The notes under the pieces are model-generated. The model saw only the letters and a program-made list of their open reading frames with translations, did no database searches and was not told where the DNA came from. A stretch of DNA of 64,000 bases, taken from positions 6,210,017 through 6,274,016 of the forward strand of contig NZ_JQML01000001.1 of NCBI RefSeq assembly GCF_000744705.1. Reading direction: 5' to 3'. Position 1 is the stretch's first letter, and each line of letters begins with the position of its first letter. The position numbers were made by a program, and so were the translations under genes. Below are positions 43,401 through 53,832 of the stretch, in pieces. Origin of the DNA: Streptacidiphilus albus JL83. GTDB taxonomy: Bacteria; Actinomycetota; Actinomycetes; Streptomycetales; Streptomycetaceae.

Positions 43401-44488
43401 CCGAGGCGGAACGGCTGGCCAGGGCCGCACTCGGCCGGATCACCGAGCCCGGGGACGAGTCCGTCGGGCTGCTGCTGGAGCGGCACGGCCCGGTGGAGGC
43501 GCTGGCGCGGCTGCTCGACGGCCCGTCCGGGGAGGGCCGTCGGGCCCGCGCCCGGGGCACCGACGCGCGTGCCGACCTCGACCACGCGGCGGCCCTGGGC
43601 GCCCGGCTGGTCTGCCCCGGCGAGGAGGAATGGCCCACCCAGCTCGACGACCTGGGCCCGGCCCGGCCGATCGGGCTCTGGGTCCGCGGCACGGCCTCGC
43701 TGCGGCTGCTCGCCCTGCGCTCGGTCGCCATGGTCGGCGCCCGGGCCTGCACCGACTACGGTGTCCGGGTCGCCGCCGAGCTCTCGGCCGAACTCGCGGA
43801 CTCGGCCTGGACGGTGGCCTCCGGCGGGGCCTACGGCATCGACGCGGCGGCACACCGGGGCGCGCTCGCCGCCACCGGGATCACCGTGGGGATCCTGGCC
43901 TGCGGGGTCGACCAGATCTATCCGCGCGGCCACAGCGCCCTGCTGGGCCGGATCGCCGAGCAGGGTCTGCTGGTCAGCGAACTGCCGCTGGGCGCCCACC
44001 CCACCAAGCCCCGGTTCCTGCAGCGGAACCGGCTGATCGCCGCACTCACCCGGGGGACGGTGGTGGTCGAGGCGGCCCGCCGCAGCGGCGCGCTCAGCAC
44101 GGCCCGGCGCGCCCGGGAGTTGAACCGGATCGTGATGGGCGTGCCGGGGCCGGTCTGCAGCGAGCTCTCGGTCGGGGTGCACGCCCTCATCCGGGACGGC
44201 GGCAGCCTGGTCACCGACGCCGCCGAGGTGGTCGAACTGGTCGGCGGCATCGGCACGGACCTGGCCCCGGACCGCCGGGGGCCGCTGCTGCCGCGCGACG
44301 CCCTGGTCGGCGAGGCGCTGCAGGTGGTGGAGGCGCTGCCGGCGGGTGCCCCCGGAGCACCGGTCGAACGGCTCGTCAGGAGTACCGGGTTGCGTCCGGA
44401 CACGGTCCTGCAGCGCCTCTACGAACTGGGCGCGCTCGGACTGGTCGTGCGCCGGGGCGCGCGCTGGTGCCTCGCGCGACCGCTCTGA
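43394..44488 (+). CDS. dprA: DNA processing protein DprA
   Basis: 364 residues. Binds single-stranded DNA and loads RecA; needed for transformation in competent bacteria. The N-terminal SAM-like domain is followed by the Rossmann core: MVGARACTDYG, VASGGAYGIDAAAHRGAL, LACGVDQIYPRGH, RFLQRNRLIAAL and GALSTARRARE. A C-terminal winged helix follows (RLVRSTGLRPDTVLQRLYEL). GTG 43394 overlaps the yifB stop. The element at 13096-42020 now separates it from its usual upstream genes. Confidence 0.95.
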   Translation: MLTEAERLARAALGRITEPGDESVGLLLERHGPVEALARLLDGPSGEGRRARARGTDARADLDHAAALGARLVCPGEEEWPTQLDDLGPARPIGLWVRGTASLRLLALRSVAMVGARACTDYGVRVAAELSAELADSAWTVASGGAYGIDAAAHRGALAATGITVGILACGVDQIYPRGHSALLGRIAEQGLLVSELPLGAHPTKPRFLQRNRLIAALTRGTVVVEAARRSGALSTARRARELNRIVMGVPGPVCSELSVGVHALIRDGGSLVTDAAEVVELVGGIGTDLAPDRRGPLLPRDALVGEALQVVEALPAGAPGAPVERLVRSTGLRPDTVLQRLYELGALGLVVRRGARWCLARPL

Positions 44489-44641
44489 TTCGGCCTGCAG
44501 CGCCGGGCGCCGGTCCGGCGCGCCACCTGATCGAGCGAGCACTCGTGGCGCATAACACTCGGACAGCACCTCGTCACGCTACGCTCACAACCGCTCGGCT
44601 GACAGCAGCTGACGGAACGGCAGAACGGCTCTAGACGACGC

Positions 44642-45727
44642 ATGCCCACGTACTCAGGCTTCCCCGGGGACGAGCCCCGCACCTCCAGCAGGCGCCGGGG
44701 GTCGACGCGCGCACGGCGGGCGGCACCCCATGGCGAGGCCCAGTGCATTCCCGGGGCGCGCAGCGGGTCCCCCGCGCCCAGCGCGCAGCTCCGTCTGCCT
44801 GCTCCCGTACCGAATTCCGCGCCCGCCACTACCCCGACCCCCGCCGCCACTGCCGCCCCGGCCCCGGTTTCCGCCCCTGGCTCTGGCTCTGGCACTGGCC
44901 CGGCCCCGGTTCCGGCCCCAGCCCCGGTGCCCGCGCAGCAGACCGAGGCCGAGCGGGCGGCGGCCCGGCGGCCGCTGGACGAGCTGTGGCGCTCCTACAA
45001 GGAGCGGGGCGACCCCCGGCTCCGTGAGCAACTGATCCTGCACTACTCACCGTTGGTGAAGTACGTGGCTGGCCGGGTCGGGGTGGGGCTGCCCTCCAAC
45101 GTCGAGCAGGCGGACTTCGTCTCCTCCGGCGTCTTCGGGCTGATCGACGCCATCGAGAAGTTCGACCCCGCCCGCGCCATCAAGTTCGAGACCTACGCGA
45201 TCAGCCGGATCCGCGGCGCGATCATCGACGAGCTGCGCGCCCTGGACTGGATTCCGCGCTCGGTCCGGCAGAAGGCGCGTGCGGTCGAACGCGCCTACGC
45301 CACGCTGGAGGTGACCCTCCGGCGGACTCCCAGCGACCCCGAGGTCGCCGCCGAGATGGGCATCGCGCTGGAGGACCTGCACACCATCTTCAGCCAGCTC
45401 TCGCTGGCCAACGTCGTTGCGCTGGACGAACTGCTGCACTCCGGCGACGGGGAGGGCGGCAGCCGGATCAGTCTGGGCGACACCCTGGAGGACACCACCG
45501 CCGACGACCCGGTCGAGATCGCCGAGAGCCGCGAACTGAAGCGGCTGCTGGCCAGGGCCATCAACACCCTTCCGCAGCGCGAGAAGACGGTGGTCAGCCT
45601 GTACTACTACGAGGGCCTGACCCTGGCCGAGATCGGCCAGGTGCTGGGCGTCACCGAGAGCCGGGTCAGTCAGATCCACACCAAGGCCGTGCTCCAGCTC
45701 CGCGCCAAGCTCTCCGACGCCCGCTGA
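44642..45727 (+). CDS. whiG: Sporulation sigma factor WhiG
   Basis: FliA-type sigma factor that starts aerial hyphae sporulation in streptomycetes. Region 2 ([36 protein letters not shown]), region 3 ([14 protein letters not shown]) and region 4 ([20 protein letters not shown]) are complete. The protein from ATG 44642 has 361 residues, about 80 more than usual, the excess being a Pro/Ala-rich N-terminus before [12 protein letters not shown]. No better internal start is visible. GCCGG-rich hairpin at 44500-44521 probably ends dprA. Confidence 0.95.
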   Translation: MPTYSGFPGDEPRTSSRRRGSTRARRAAPHGEAQCIPGARSGSPAPSAQLRLPAPVPNSAPATTPTPAATAAPAPVSAPGSGSGTGPAPVPAPAPVPAQQTEAERAAARRPLDELWRSYKERGDPRLREQLILHYSPLVKYVAGRVGVGLPSNVEQADFVSSGVFGLIDAIEKFDPARAIKFETYAISRIRGAIIDELRALDWIPRSVRQKARAVERAYATLEVTLRRTPSDPEVAAEMGIALEDLHTIFSQLSLANVVALDELLHSGDGEGGSRISLGDTLEDTTADDPVEIAESRELKRLLARAINTLPQREKTVVSLYYYEGLTLAEIGQVLGVTESRVSQIHTKAVLQLRAKLSDAR

Positions 45728-45852
45728 GCCGGACGCCCGCTGAGCCGGACGGTCGCTGAGCCGCGCGGTCGGTCCAAGAAGCACATCCGATCCGAGCTGC
45801 ACGCCCGATCCGAGACGCACGCCCGATCCGAGACGCACATCCGGTCCGAAGC
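45719..45852. repeat. Tandem repeats between whiG and tetR-type gene
   Basis: Three 16-bp copies of GCCCGCTGAGCCGGAC (45719-45766, the third degenerate) that begin in the last codons of whiG and repeat its stop, then four 18-bp copies of GCACGCCCGATCCGAGAC type (45781-45852). Confidence 0.7.
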
Positions 45853-45898
45853 GGACAGCGTCCACGTCCGCCCGCACGGACCGGTCTAAGCTGATCGG

Positions 45899-46498
45899 GT
45901 GCCCAAGATCCGTGCCGCCACCCTGGCCCAACACCGTCAGTTGCAGCGCGACGCGCTCCTGGAGGCCGCTCGCGCACTGCTCGTCGAGGGCGGCATGGAG
46001 GCACTGACCTTCCCGAACCTGGCGCAGCGCACCGGCCTGGCCCGGTCCTCCGTGTACGAGTACTTCCGTTCCCGGGCGGCGGTGGTCGCCGAGCTCAGTG
46101 CGGTGGACTTCCCGGCCTGGGCCGCCGAGATCGCCGCGGCCGTCGCCGCGGCGGGCACCCCGGCCGCCCGGGTGGAGGCCTATGTCCGGGTGCAGCTCGC
46201 CCTGGCCGGCGCCCCGCGCCACCGCGCGGTCGCGGCCATCTCGGTCGGAGAGCTGGACGACGAGGCCCGGGAGCGCATCAGGGCCGCACACGGCCAACTG
46301 GTCGACCTGGTGGTCACCGCGCTGGCCGACCTCGGGCACCGGGAGCCCGGACTGGCGGCGGTGCTGATCCAGGGCATCGTCGAGTCCGCGGTGAAGCGGC
46401 TGGAACTCGGCGCCGCCGAGGACCCGACCGTCGTGGTCGACAGCGCTGTCGCGCTGGTGTTGCACGGGGTGGTCCCGACGGAGCCTGCGGGAGACTGA
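45899..46498 (+). CDS. TetR-family regulator
   Basis: 199 residues. N-terminal HTH (ALTFPNLAQRTGLARSSVYEYF, about 38-59), C-terminal helical ligand/dimer domain. GTG 45899 lies 7 bp after TAAGCT (45887-45892), a possible -10 box, so the mRNA may be leaderless. Ligand unknown. The convergent M23 gene ends at 46578; short repeats of CCGGAACTGCCGCGCC (46508-46539) lie between. Confidence 0.85.
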   Translation: MPKIRAATLAQHRQLQRDALLEAARALLVEGGMEALTFPNLAQRTGLARSSVYEYFRSRAAVVAELSAVDFPAWAAEIAAAVAAAGTPAARVEAYVRVQLALAGAPRHRAVAAISVGELDDEARERIRAAHGQLVDLVVTALADLGHREPGLAAVLIQGIVESAVKRLELGAAEDPTVVVDSAVALVLHGVVPTEPAGD

Positions 46499-46577
46499 CC
46501 TCCGCTCCGGAACTGCCGCGCCCCGGAACTGCCGCGCCCCGGACCTGGCTCCCCTCCCGACCTTCCCTGCTCCCGAC

Positions 46578-47291
46578 CTACCCCTGTGCCCCGTCCGGCG
46601 GCAGCAGCCGGGAGCGGCCCAGGCCGACCAGGGCCAGCGGGTCCAGATAGCGGTGGCCCCGCAGCAGCCCCCAGTGCAGGCAGCTCGCCGGGCAGTGCCA
46701 GGGGCCTGCCGCCACCGTGCCGATGACCTGCCCGGCGGCCACCCGGTCGCCGGTCGCCACCAGTGGTTCCAACGGCTGGTAGGTGGTCCGGAGCGGTGGG
46801 TCGCCGGTCCCGGGATGGGTCACCGCGACCGAGAAGGTGCCGGCGATCTCCCCGGCGAAGGACACCACTCCGGCCTTCACTGCCCGGACCGGGCTGCCCA
46901 CCGGCGCGGCCAGGTCGACCCCCCGGTGCCCGGCCGCCCACGGCAGCGGCGGCGGATCGAAGCGGCGCAGCACGTCCGCGAGCGAGTGCCCGACGGGCAT
47001 CGGCGCGAGCGGCCGCAGCTCGGTCGGCCGCAGCTCGGCCGCCTGCAGCCCCGCAGGCCGCAGCTCGGCCGGCCGCAGACCCGCCGCTGCCGGGAGCGGC
47101 AGCGCCCGGGCGTGCGCCGGGCGCGGCGGCCCGACCAGCGTCACGGTGAGCCAGAGCAGCAGCCCCAGCATCAGCAGCAGGCTCCGGCCGTCGAGCTGGG
47201 GCGGCCCGGCCGGGGAGCCGACGCCGGTCCGCAGCGGGGGCCGCGGCGACGCCCGCAGCGCGAGTCGTGGGGCGATCCTGAAGTAGTCCAT
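46578..47291 (-). CDS. M23 (LytM-type) peptidase with N-terminal membrane anchor
   Basis: 237 residues. A membrane segment (about 37-54) is followed by an exposed low-complexity stretch with ELRPAGL-type repeats, then the LytM domain with GHRGVDLAAP (zinc His/Asp) and CLHWGL (second His). It may cut or recognise peptidoglycan cross-links outside the membrane. Convergent with tetR and divergent from rpsB. Confidence 0.85.
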   Translation of the reverse strand: MDYFRIAPRLALRASPRPPLRTGVGSPAGPPQLDGRSLLLMLGLLLWLTVTLVGPPRPAHARALPLPAAAGLRPAELRPAGLQAAELRPTELRPLAPMPVGHSLADVLRRFDPPPLPWAAGHRGVDLAAPVGSPVRAVKAGVVSFAGEIAGTFSVAVTHPGTGDPPLRTTYQPLEPLVATGDRVAAGQVIGTVAAGPWHCPASCLHWGLLRGHRYLDPLALVGLGRSRLLPPDGAQG

Positions 47292-47661
47292 GGCCAGGAC
47301 TCTGCTCGTGGACGCCGCTTCCGGGGGGCCGGAAACCCGTCCCTGTGGACAGAACCGGGGGTGTGGACAACTCCCTCACCCGCTCGGGTGAGGCCACCCC
47401 GTCCAGCACGGTTCGCCCCGTGTCCTGCAGTTCCCGTACACTTCACTCGCGACCCGGCGTGCCGGGTCGACTTCGCACGCCCCACCACCGGTAGTTCGGC
47501 TCTCGTCCGCCCGGTGAAGTGCCGCTCGGTCCGCCAGGGACACCAGGAGACTCCGTTCGTTCGGAGGATCCGGTCCTCCCTCGCCGGAACGGCACGGTTC
47601 AAGGCGTCAGGCGCAGCGGCCTCCCGGCCGTTGCGGACAACCGAGAATGAGGAGTACGGCC
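47292..47661 (+). promoter_or_regulatory. rpsB leader region, 370 bp
   Basis: No gene. TACACT (47437-47442) is a plausible -10 box with a poor -35 (TTCGCC, 19-bp spacer). A hairpin CGACCCGGC/GCCGGGTCG (47450-47469) follows. Ribosomal protein leaders often carry autoregulatory structures, which is possible here. Confidence 0.4.
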
Positions 47662-48606
47662 ATGGCCGTCGTCACGATGCGGGAGCTGCTGGAAAGCGGC
47701 GTCCACTTCGGTCACCAGACCCGTCGTTGGAACCCGAAGATGAAGCGTTTCATCTTCACGGAGCGCAACGGCATCTACATCATCGACCTGCTGCAGTCGC
47801 TGAACTACATCGACCGCGCCTTCGAGTTCGTCAAGGAGACGGTCGCCCACGGCGGCAGCGTCCTCTTCGTCGGCACGAAGAAGCAGGCCCAGGAGGCCAT
47901 CGCCGAGCAGGCCACGCGCGTGGGCATGCCCTACGTCAACCACCGCTGGCTCGGCGGCATGCTGACCAACTTCTCCACCGTCTACAAGCGTCTGCAGCGC
48001 CTCAAGGAGCTCGGCGAGATCGACTTCACGGATGTGGCCGCCTCCGGCCTCACCAAGAAGGAGCTCCTCGTCCTGCAGCGCGAGTACGAGAAGCTCGAGA
48101 AGACCCTGGGCGGCATCCGCGACATGCAGCGCGTGCCCTCCGCGGTGTGGATCGTCGACACCAAGAAGGAGCACATCGCCGTCGGTGAGGCGCGCAAGCT
48201 CCACATCCCGGTCGTCGCGATCCTCGACACCAACTGCGACCCCGACGAGGTCGACTACAAGATCCCCGGCAACGACGACGCCATCCGCTCCGTCACGCTG
48301 CTCACCCGCGTCATCGCCGACGCCGTCGCCGAGGGCCTGATGGCCCGCTCCGGTGCGGCCAAGGGCGACGCCAAGGTCGAGACCGGTGCCGACCAGCCGC
48401 TCGCCGACTGGGAGCGCGAGCTGCTCGTCGAGGGTGAGAAGAAGGCCGACGAGGCCCCCGTCGCCGAGGCCGCCGTTGCCGAGGCCCCCGCCGTCGAGGC
48501 CCCCGCCGTCGAGGCTCCGGTCGAGGAGGCCGCCCCGCTCGAGGAGGCCGTCGCCACCGACGCCGTCGTCGTCGAGGCCCCTGCCGCCGAGGCCGAGCAG
48601 GCCTGA
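47662..48606 (+). CDS. rpsB: 30S ribosomal protein S2
   Basis: 314 residues. Begins [20 protein letters not shown] and contains [20 protein letters not shown] and [12 protein letters not shown]. The last 75 residues are an acidic Glu/Ala/Val/Pro tail with repeats [11 protein letters not shown] 47662 has GAGGAG 7 bp upstream; an ATG at 47647 is less likely. Followed by tsf. Confidence 0.97.
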   Translation: MAVVTMRELLESGVHFGHQTRRWNPKMKRFIFTERNGIYIIDLLQSLNYIDRAFEFVKETVAHGGSVLFVGTKKQAQEAIAEQATRVGMPYVNHRWLGGMLTNFSTVYKRLQRLKELGEIDFTDVAASGLTKKELLVLQREYEKLEKTLGGIRDMQRVPSAVWIVDTKKEHIAVGEARKLHIPVVAILDTNCDPDEVDYKIPGNDDAIRSVTLLTRVIADAVAEGLMARSGAAKGDAKVETGADQPLADWERELLVEGEKKADEAPVAEAAVAEAPAVEAPAVEAPVEEAAPLEEAVATDAVVVEAPAAEAEQA

Positions 48607-48620
48607 CGGACTTCAGGGCG

Positions 48621-48652
48621 AGGGGTACGGCGGCTGACGCCGGCGTGCCCCT
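48621..48652 (+). terminator. Attenuator-like hairpin between rpsB and tsf
   Basis: AGGGGTACGGCGG and CCGGCGTGCCCCT pair over 12 of 13 positions, 15 bp after the rpsB stop. It would reduce tsf transcription relative to rpsB. Confidence 0.5.
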
Positions 48653-48746
48653 CGCATCGCGTCCGGCCCCGACCGTGATCCGGCGGGGCCGGCCCGCACC
48701 TCAACCGACACCGCGAACCGACACCGCGAGAAGAGACTGAAGAAGA

Positions 48747-49583
48747 ATGGCGAACTACACCGCCGCAGACGTCAAGAAGCTCCGTGAGCTCACCGGCGCC
48801 GGCATGATGGACTGCAAGAACGCCCTGGTCGAGGCGGAGGGCGAGGTCGAGAAGGCCGTCGAGCTGCTCCGCATCAAGGGCCAGAAGGGTGTTGCCAAGC
48901 GCGAGGGCCGCGACGCCTCCAACGGTGCCGTCGTCTCCCTGATCGCCGAGGACAACACCTCCGGCGTCCTGGTCGAGCTGAACTGCGAGACCGACTTCGT
49001 CGCCAAGGGCGACAAGTTCGTCGTCGTCGCCGACGCGCTGGCCGCCCACGTCGCCAAGACCTCCCCGGCCGACCTCGAGGCCGTGCTGGCCAGCGAGATC
49101 AACCCGGGCCAGACCGTCCAGCAGTTCGTGGACGAGGCCAACGCGACCCTGGGCGAGAAGATCGTCTTCCGTCGCTTCGCCCAGTTCAACGGCGCCTTCG
49201 TCTCGGCGTACATGCACCGCACCGACCCCGACCTGCCGCCGGCCATCGGCGTTCTGGTCGAGCTCGACTCGGCCAACGCGGCGATCGCCAAGGACGTCGC
49301 GCAGCACATCGCCGCCTTCGCCCCGACCTACCTCTCCCGCGAGGAGATCCCGGCCGAGGCGCTGGAGAACGAGCGTCGCATCGCCGAGGCCACCGCCCGC
49401 GAGGAGGGCAAGCCCGAGGCCGCCCTGGAGCGCATCGTCGAGGGCCGGGTCACCGGCTTCGTCAAGGAGAACGCGGTCCTGGAGCAGGCGTTCGCCAAGG
49501 ACAGCAAGAAGACCGTGCAGAAGGTCCTGGACGAGGCGGGCGTCAAGCTGGTCCGCTTCGCCCGCTTCCGCGTCGGCGCCTGA
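48747..49583 (+). CDS. tsf: Elongation factor Ts
   Basis: Exchanges GDP for GTP on EF-Tu. 278 residues. N-terminal UBA-like domain with VKKLRELTGAGMMDCKNALV, then TDFVAKGD and the coiled core. Complete. Confidence 0.97.
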   Translation: MANYTAADVKKLRELTGAGMMDCKNALVEAEGEVEKAVELLRIKGQKGVAKREGRDASNGAVVSLIAEDNTSGVLVELNCETDFVAKGDKFVVVADALAAHVAKTSPADLEAVLASEINPGQTVQQFVDEANATLGEKIVFRRFAQFNGAFVSAYMHRTDPDLPPAIGVLVELDSANAAIAKDVAQHIAAFAPTYLSREEIPAEALENERRIAEATAREEGKPEAALERIVEGRVTGFVKENAVLEQAFAKDSKKTVQKVLDEAGVKLVRFARFRVGA

Positions 49584-49617
49584 TCTCCGCAGCCCCGCCC
49601 GGGGCAGCGAGGTCTGT

Positions 49618-49644
49618 GGCGGACGCCCGATCCGGGCGTCCGCC
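49618..49644 (+). terminator. tsf terminator
   Basis: GGCGGACGCCCG and CGGGCGTCCGCC form a 12-bp stem with a 3-nt loop, 35 bp after tsf. Confidence 0.75.
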
Positions 49645-49670
49645 CATACGATGTGAGTCGTGAATACGAC

Positions 49671-49726
49671 GAGGAGGCCACTGCCGTGCAGGTAACCGTT
49701 CCGGTGCCCGCGGCAGTGGCCTCCTC
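49671..49726 (+). promoter_or_regulatory. Long inverted repeat in the pyrH leader
   Basis: GAGGAGGCCACTGCCG (49671-49686) is exactly complementary to 49711-49726, around a 24-nt loop, and extends by TACGA pairs with one bulge. It is 70 bp upstream of the pyrH start, so it may control expression. Confidence 0.5.
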
Positions 49727-49798
49727 TCGTACGCGCGCTCGCAGCAGCGCTCGTACCAGCGCATGCACACGTTCACGCACCACGAGGAGTTGATGCAG

Positions 49799-50539
49799 AT
49801 GACCGCAGAGGACGGCACGCGCCGCCGCGTACTGCTCAAGCTTTCCGGCGAGGCCTTCGCCGGAGGAGGCGGACTCGGCGTCGACCCCGACGTGGTCCAC
49901 GCCATCGCCAGGGAGATCGGCACGGTCGTCCGCGGCGGTACCGAGGTCGCCATCGTGATCGGCGGCGGCAACTTCTTCCGGGGCGCGGAACTCCAGCAGC
50001 GCGGCATGGACCGGGCCCGCTCGGACTACATGGGCATGCTCGGCACCGTGATGAACTGCCTCGCCCTGCAGGACTTCCTGATGAAGGAGGGCATCGAGAC
50101 CCGGGTCCAGACCGCCATCACCATGGGCCAGGTCGCCGAGCCCTACCTGCCGCTGCGGGCGGTGCGCCACCTGGAGAAGGGGCGCGTCGTGATCTTCGGC
50201 GCAGGCATGGGGATGCCGTACTTCTCCACCGACACGACGGCGGTGCAGCGCGCCCTGGAGATCCATGCCGAGGTGCTGCTGATGGGCAAGAACGGGGTCG
50301 ACGGGGTCTACGACTCCGACCCCAGGACCAACCCGGGCGCGTTGAAGTTCGACAGCCTGGAATACTCCGAGGTGATCACGCGTGATCTCAAGGTCGCAGA
50401 CCTCACCGCGATCACTCTCTGCAAGGACAACGACCTGCCGATCCTGGTGTTCGAACTGCTGGCCGAGGGCAATATCGCCCGGGCGGTGCGCGGTGAGAAG
50501 ATCGGCACGTTGATCAACGGGGCGACGGAACGGGACTGA
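49799..50539 (+). CDS. pyrH: UMP kinase
   Basis: Phosphorylates UMP to UDP. 246 residues. The amino acid kinase fold shows [22 protein letters not shown] and [17 protein letters not shown] 49799 is preferred: GAGGAG lies 9 bp upstream, whereas the ATG at 49793 is too near it. Downstream is frr. Confidence 0.95.
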   Translation: MTAEDGTRRRVLLKLSGEAFAGGGGLGVDPDVVHAIAREIGTVVRGGTEVAIVIGGGNFFRGAELQQRGMDRARSDYMGMLGTVMNCLALQDFLMKEGIETRVQTAITMGQVAEPYLPLRAVRHLEKGRVVIFGAGMGMPYFSTDTTAVQRALEIHAEVLLMGKNGVDGVYDSDPRTNPGALKFDSLEYSEVITRDLKVADLTAITLCKDNDLPILVFELLAEGNIARAVRGEKIGTLINGATERD

Positions 50540-50689
50540 TCCCGGTCGGCCGGCCCTCGCCGGTACCGGCAGGGGGATGGACAAGCGGCCGGACGTCCGC
50601 GAACGTGCCCGGTAGCAGCGGTACGAGCGGTAGTGGCAGTGCCCGCACAGCAGGAGTCGAGACCGGGTAGCACCGGACAGGAGCACATT

Positions 50690-51247
50690 GTGATCGAAGA
50701 GACCCTCCTCGAGGCCGAGGAGAAGATGGAGAAGGCCGTCGCCGTCGCGAAGGACGACTTCGCCGCGATCCGTACCGGCCGGGCCCACCCCGCGATGTTC
50801 AACAAGATCGTGGCCGAGTACTACGGCGCGGTGACCCCGATCAACCAGCTGGCGTCCTTCTCGGTGCCCGAGCCCCGGATGGCGGTCGTCTCGCCCTTCG
50901 ACAAGACCTCGCTGCGGGTCATCGAGGAGGCCATCCGCAACTCGGATCTGGGCGTCAACCCCTCGAATGACGGTTCCATCATCCGGGTGGTGTTCCCGCA
51001 GCTGACCGAGGAGCGCCGCCGGGAGTACATCAAGGTCGCCCGCAGCAAGGGCGAGGACGCCAAGATTTCCATCCGCGCGGTGCGCCGCAAGGCCAAGGAG
51101 ATCCTGGACAAGCTGAACAAGGACGGCGAGGCGGGCGAGGACGAGGTCCGCCGCGCCGAGAAGGAGCTCGAGGACGTCACCGCGCGCTATGTGGCGCAGG
51201 TGGACGAGCTGCTGAAGCACAAGGAAGCCGAGCTCCTCGAGGTCTGA
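50690..51247 (+). CDS. frr: Ribosome recycling factor
   Basis: 185 residues, three-helix bundle and small domain: [50 protein letters not shown] 50690 has AGGAG 7 bp upstream. It overlaps the cdsA start (TGATG). Confidence 0.96.
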   Translation: MIEETLLEAEEKMEKAVAVAKDDFAAIRTGRAHPAMFNKIVAEYYGAVTPINQLASFSVPEPRMAVVSPFDKTSLRVIEEAIRNSDLGVNPSNDGSIIRVVFPQLTEERRREYIKVARSKGEDAKISIRAVRRKAKEILDKLNKDGEAGEDEVRRAEKELEDVTARYVAQVDELLKHKEAELLEV

Positions 51248-52572
51248 TGAACGACGACTCCTTTTGGGGGCCCACCTCTGGTGACAGGGGTGCCGAGGCC
51301 CGAGCGCAGCAGGGCCCCGGAACGCCACCGGGAGGACCGGTCCCGCCCTCGTGGGCGGGACCGGCGTTCGACCCTTCGCAGCAGCAGTACCCGCTGCACG
51401 GCACGGACGACTCGGCGCAGACCCAGTACCTGCCGCCGGTCGTGGCCGGCGTCGGACCCGAGCGGTCCGGTCAGCCGGAGCCCGGGCACGAGTCGGCGCC
51501 GCGGCTGAGCGGACCGCTGTTCCGCGACGACGTACCGCCGCCGCAGCCCGAGGCGGCGGCGGAGCAGACGGCGATACTCCCGCCGATCACCGACGGGCCG
51601 CCGATGGCCGGCCCGCCGATGGCCGCTGCGGCGATGGCCGGCCCGCCGAACGGCGGCGTACCGAACTTCGGCGCGCCCAATCCCGGGCCCGCCAACCCAG
51701 GGCCCACCAACCCGGGCGCCCCGAACCAGGCCGGCCCGCCCGCGGCGCCGAAGGCGCCGAAGGGCGGACGCAACCTCCGGGCGGCGGTCGGCGTCGGCCT
51801 CGGCCTCGGCGCGGTCGTGGTGGCCTCGCTGATCGTCTTCAAGTGGCTGTTCGTGATCGTCGTCGCGGCGGTCGTGGTCGTCGGCATGTGGGAGCTGACC
51901 AGTCGGCTGGCGGAGAGCAAGGGGATCAGCGTCCCACTGCCCCCGCTGGCCGTCGGCGGCGTCGCCATGCTGGCCTCCGCCTACCTCGGCGGCCCCGAGG
52001 CGGGGCTGGTCGCGCTGGCGCTGACCAGCCTGGCCGTACTGGTGTGGCGGATGAGCGAGCCGCCGGAGAACTACCTCAGGGACGTCACGGCGGGCATCTT
52101 CACCGCCTTCTACGTGCCGTTCCTGGCCACCTTCGTGATGCTGATGCTGGCTGCGCACGACGGCCCGCAGCGGGTGGTGCTGTTCATGGTGCTGACCGTG
52201 TGCAGCGACACCGGCGCCTATGCGGCCGGCTCGCGCTTCGGCAAGCACAAGCTCGCGCCCCGGATCAGCCCCGGCAAGACCCGCGAGGGCCTGGCCGGCG
52301 GGGTGCTGCTGTGCATGCTGGCCGGCGCGCTGGGCATGCAGTACCTGATCAAGGACGGTTCCTGGTGGCAGGGCCTGGTCCTCGGCGCCTGCGTGGCCGT
52401 CAGCGCCACCCTGGGCGACCTGGGCGAGTCGATGATCAAGCGCGACCTCGGCATCAAGGACATGGGGACGCTGCTGCCGGGCCACGGCGGCATCATGGAC
52501 CGGCTGGACTCGCTGCTGCCCACGGCCCCGGTGGTGTGGCTGGTCCTGGTCGGCTTCGTCGGCGCCGGCTGA
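51247..52572 (+). CDS. cdsA: Phosphatidate cytidylyltransferase
   Basis: Makes CDP-diacylglycerol from phosphatidate and CTP, at the membrane. 441 residues. The first 170 are a Pro/Gly-rich, probably disordered cytoplasmic region with PxNPGP-type repeats. The membrane core of about eight segments follows. The family signature [11 protein letters not shown]...[13 protein letters not shown] is intact. ATG 51247 overlaps the frr stop. Confidence 0.95.
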   Translation: MNDDSFWGPTSGDRGAEARAQQGPGTPPGGPVPPSWAGPAFDPSQQQYPLHGTDDSAQTQYLPPVVAGVGPERSGQPEPGHESAPRLSGPLFRDDVPPPQPEAAAEQTAILPPITDGPPMAGPPMAAAAMAGPPNGGVPNFGAPNPGPANPGPTNPGAPNQAGPPAAPKAPKGGRNLRAAVGVGLGLGAVVVASLIVFKWLFVIVVAAVVVVGMWELTSRLAESKGISVPLPPLAVGGVAMLASAYLGGPEAGLVALALTSLAVLVWRMSEPPENYLRDVTAGIFTAFYVPFLATFVMLMLAAHDGPQRVVLFMVLTVCSDTGAYAAGSRFGKHKLAPRISPGKTREGLAGGVLLCMLAGALGMQYLIKDGSWWQGLVLGACVAVSATLGDLGESMIKRDLGIKDMGTLLPGHGGIMDRLDSLLPTAPVVWLVLVGFVGAG

Positions 52573-52590
52573 CCCTTCTCCGCAGGCCGC

Positions 52591-52625
52591 AGGCCCCGCG
52601 TCGCCCAGCCGGGCGGCCGGGGCCT
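52591..52625 (+). terminator. Hairpin after cdsA
   Basis: AGGCCCCG (52591-52598) pairs with CGGGGCCT (52618-52625), with an inner CGCCC/GGGCG stem and an imperfect join. Confidence 0.55.
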
Positions 52626-52688
52626 TCGTCATGCCCCTCATCCCGACCTGTCGAGCACGGTGCCGCGACCTGCGACACTGGAGGAACT

Positions 52689-53810
52689 ATGCCTACCACC
52701 CCCGGTGAACTCACCTTTGTCGCGCCGCGGGGCGCCAAGCCCCCGCGCCACCTCGCCGACCTCAGCGCCGACGAGCGCCGCGGAGCGGTGGCCGAACTGG
52801 GCGAGAAGCCCTTCCGTGCCGACCAGCTCTCCCGCCAGTACTTCTCCCGCCTCTCGGACTCCCCGCAGGACTGGACCGACATCCCGGCAGCCGCGCGCGA
52901 GCGGCTGGCCGAGAACCTGCTGCCGGAGCTGATGACCAAGGTCCGCGACGTCTCCTGCGACGACGACACCACCCGCAAGACGCTGTGGAAGCTGTTCGAC
53001 GGCGTCCTGGTCGAGTCGGTGCTGATGCGTTACCCGGACCGGGTCACCATGTGCATCAGCTCGCAGGCCGGATGCGGGATGAACTGCCCGTTCTGCGCGA
53101 CCGGCCAGGCCGGCCTGACCCGCAACCTGTCCACCGCCGAGATCGTCGAGCAGATCGCCGCCGGGATGCGGGCGATCAAGGCCGGGGAGTTCGGCGGGAC
53201 CGCCGAGGGCGAGGAGGGCGCGGTCCGGCTCAGCAATGTCGTCTTCATGGGGATGGGCGAGCCGCTGGCCAACTACAAGCGGGTGATCGCCGCCATCCGC
53301 CGGCTCACCGACCCGGCCCCCTCCGGCTTCGGGCTGTCCCAGCGCGGCATCACCGTCTCCACCGTCGGCCTGGTCCCGGCCATGAACCGGCTGGCGGACG
53401 AGGGCTTCAGCGTCCGGCTCGCGGTCTCGCTGCACGCCCCCGACGACGAGCTGCGCGACACCCTGGTCCCGGTCAACACCCGCTGGAAGGTCGCCGAGGT
53501 CCTGGACTCCGCGTGGAACTACGCGGAGCAGTCCGGCCGCCGGATCTCCATCGAGTACGCCCTGATCAAGGACATCAACGACCAGGCCTGGCGGGCCGAC
53601 CTGCTGGGCCGGATGCTGAAGAACCACCGGGTGCACGTCAACCTGATCCCGCTGAACCCGACGCCCGGCTCCAAGTGGACCGCCTCGCGTCCGGAGGACG
53701 AGCGCGAGTTCGTCCGGCAGCTGCAGCGGCACGGGGTCCCGGTCACCGTCCGGGACACCCGCGGCCAGGAGATCGACGGCGCCTGCGGCCAGCTGGCCGC
53801 GGCCGGCTGA
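52689..53810 (+). CDS. rlmN: 23S rRNA/tRNA adenine-C2 methyltransferase
   Basis: Radical SAM enzyme that methylates A2503 of 23S rRNA and A37 of some tRNAs. 373 residues. The cluster motif CGMNCPFC is present (CX3CX2C), then GMGEPLANY and [10 protein letters not shown], with the catalytic C-terminal cysteine in [10 protein letters not shown] 52689 follows GGAGGA at 6-7 bp. Confidence 0.95.
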   Translation: MPTTPGELTFVAPRGAKPPRHLADLSADERRGAVAELGEKPFRADQLSRQYFSRLSDSPQDWTDIPAAARERLAENLLPELMTKVRDVSCDDDTTRKTLWKLFDGVLVESVLMRYPDRVTMCISSQAGCGMNCPFCATGQAGLTRNLSTAEIVEQIAAGMRAIKAGEFGGTAEGEEGAVRLSNVVFMGMGEPLANYKRVIAAIRRLTDPAPSGFGLSQRGITVSTVGLVPAMNRLADEGFSVRLAVSLHAPDDELRDTLVPVNTRWKVAEVLDSAWNYAEQSGRRISIEYALIKDINDQAWRADLLGRMLKNHRVHVNLIPLNPTPGSKWTASRPEDEREFVRQLQRHGVPVTVRDTRGQEIDGACGQLAAAG

Positions 53811-53832
53811 GCCGACCGGGGCAGGGGCAGCC

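Noticed and set aside
45781..45852. CRISPR-like array
   Set aside because: Units are adjacent with no spacers; it is a simple tandem repeat.
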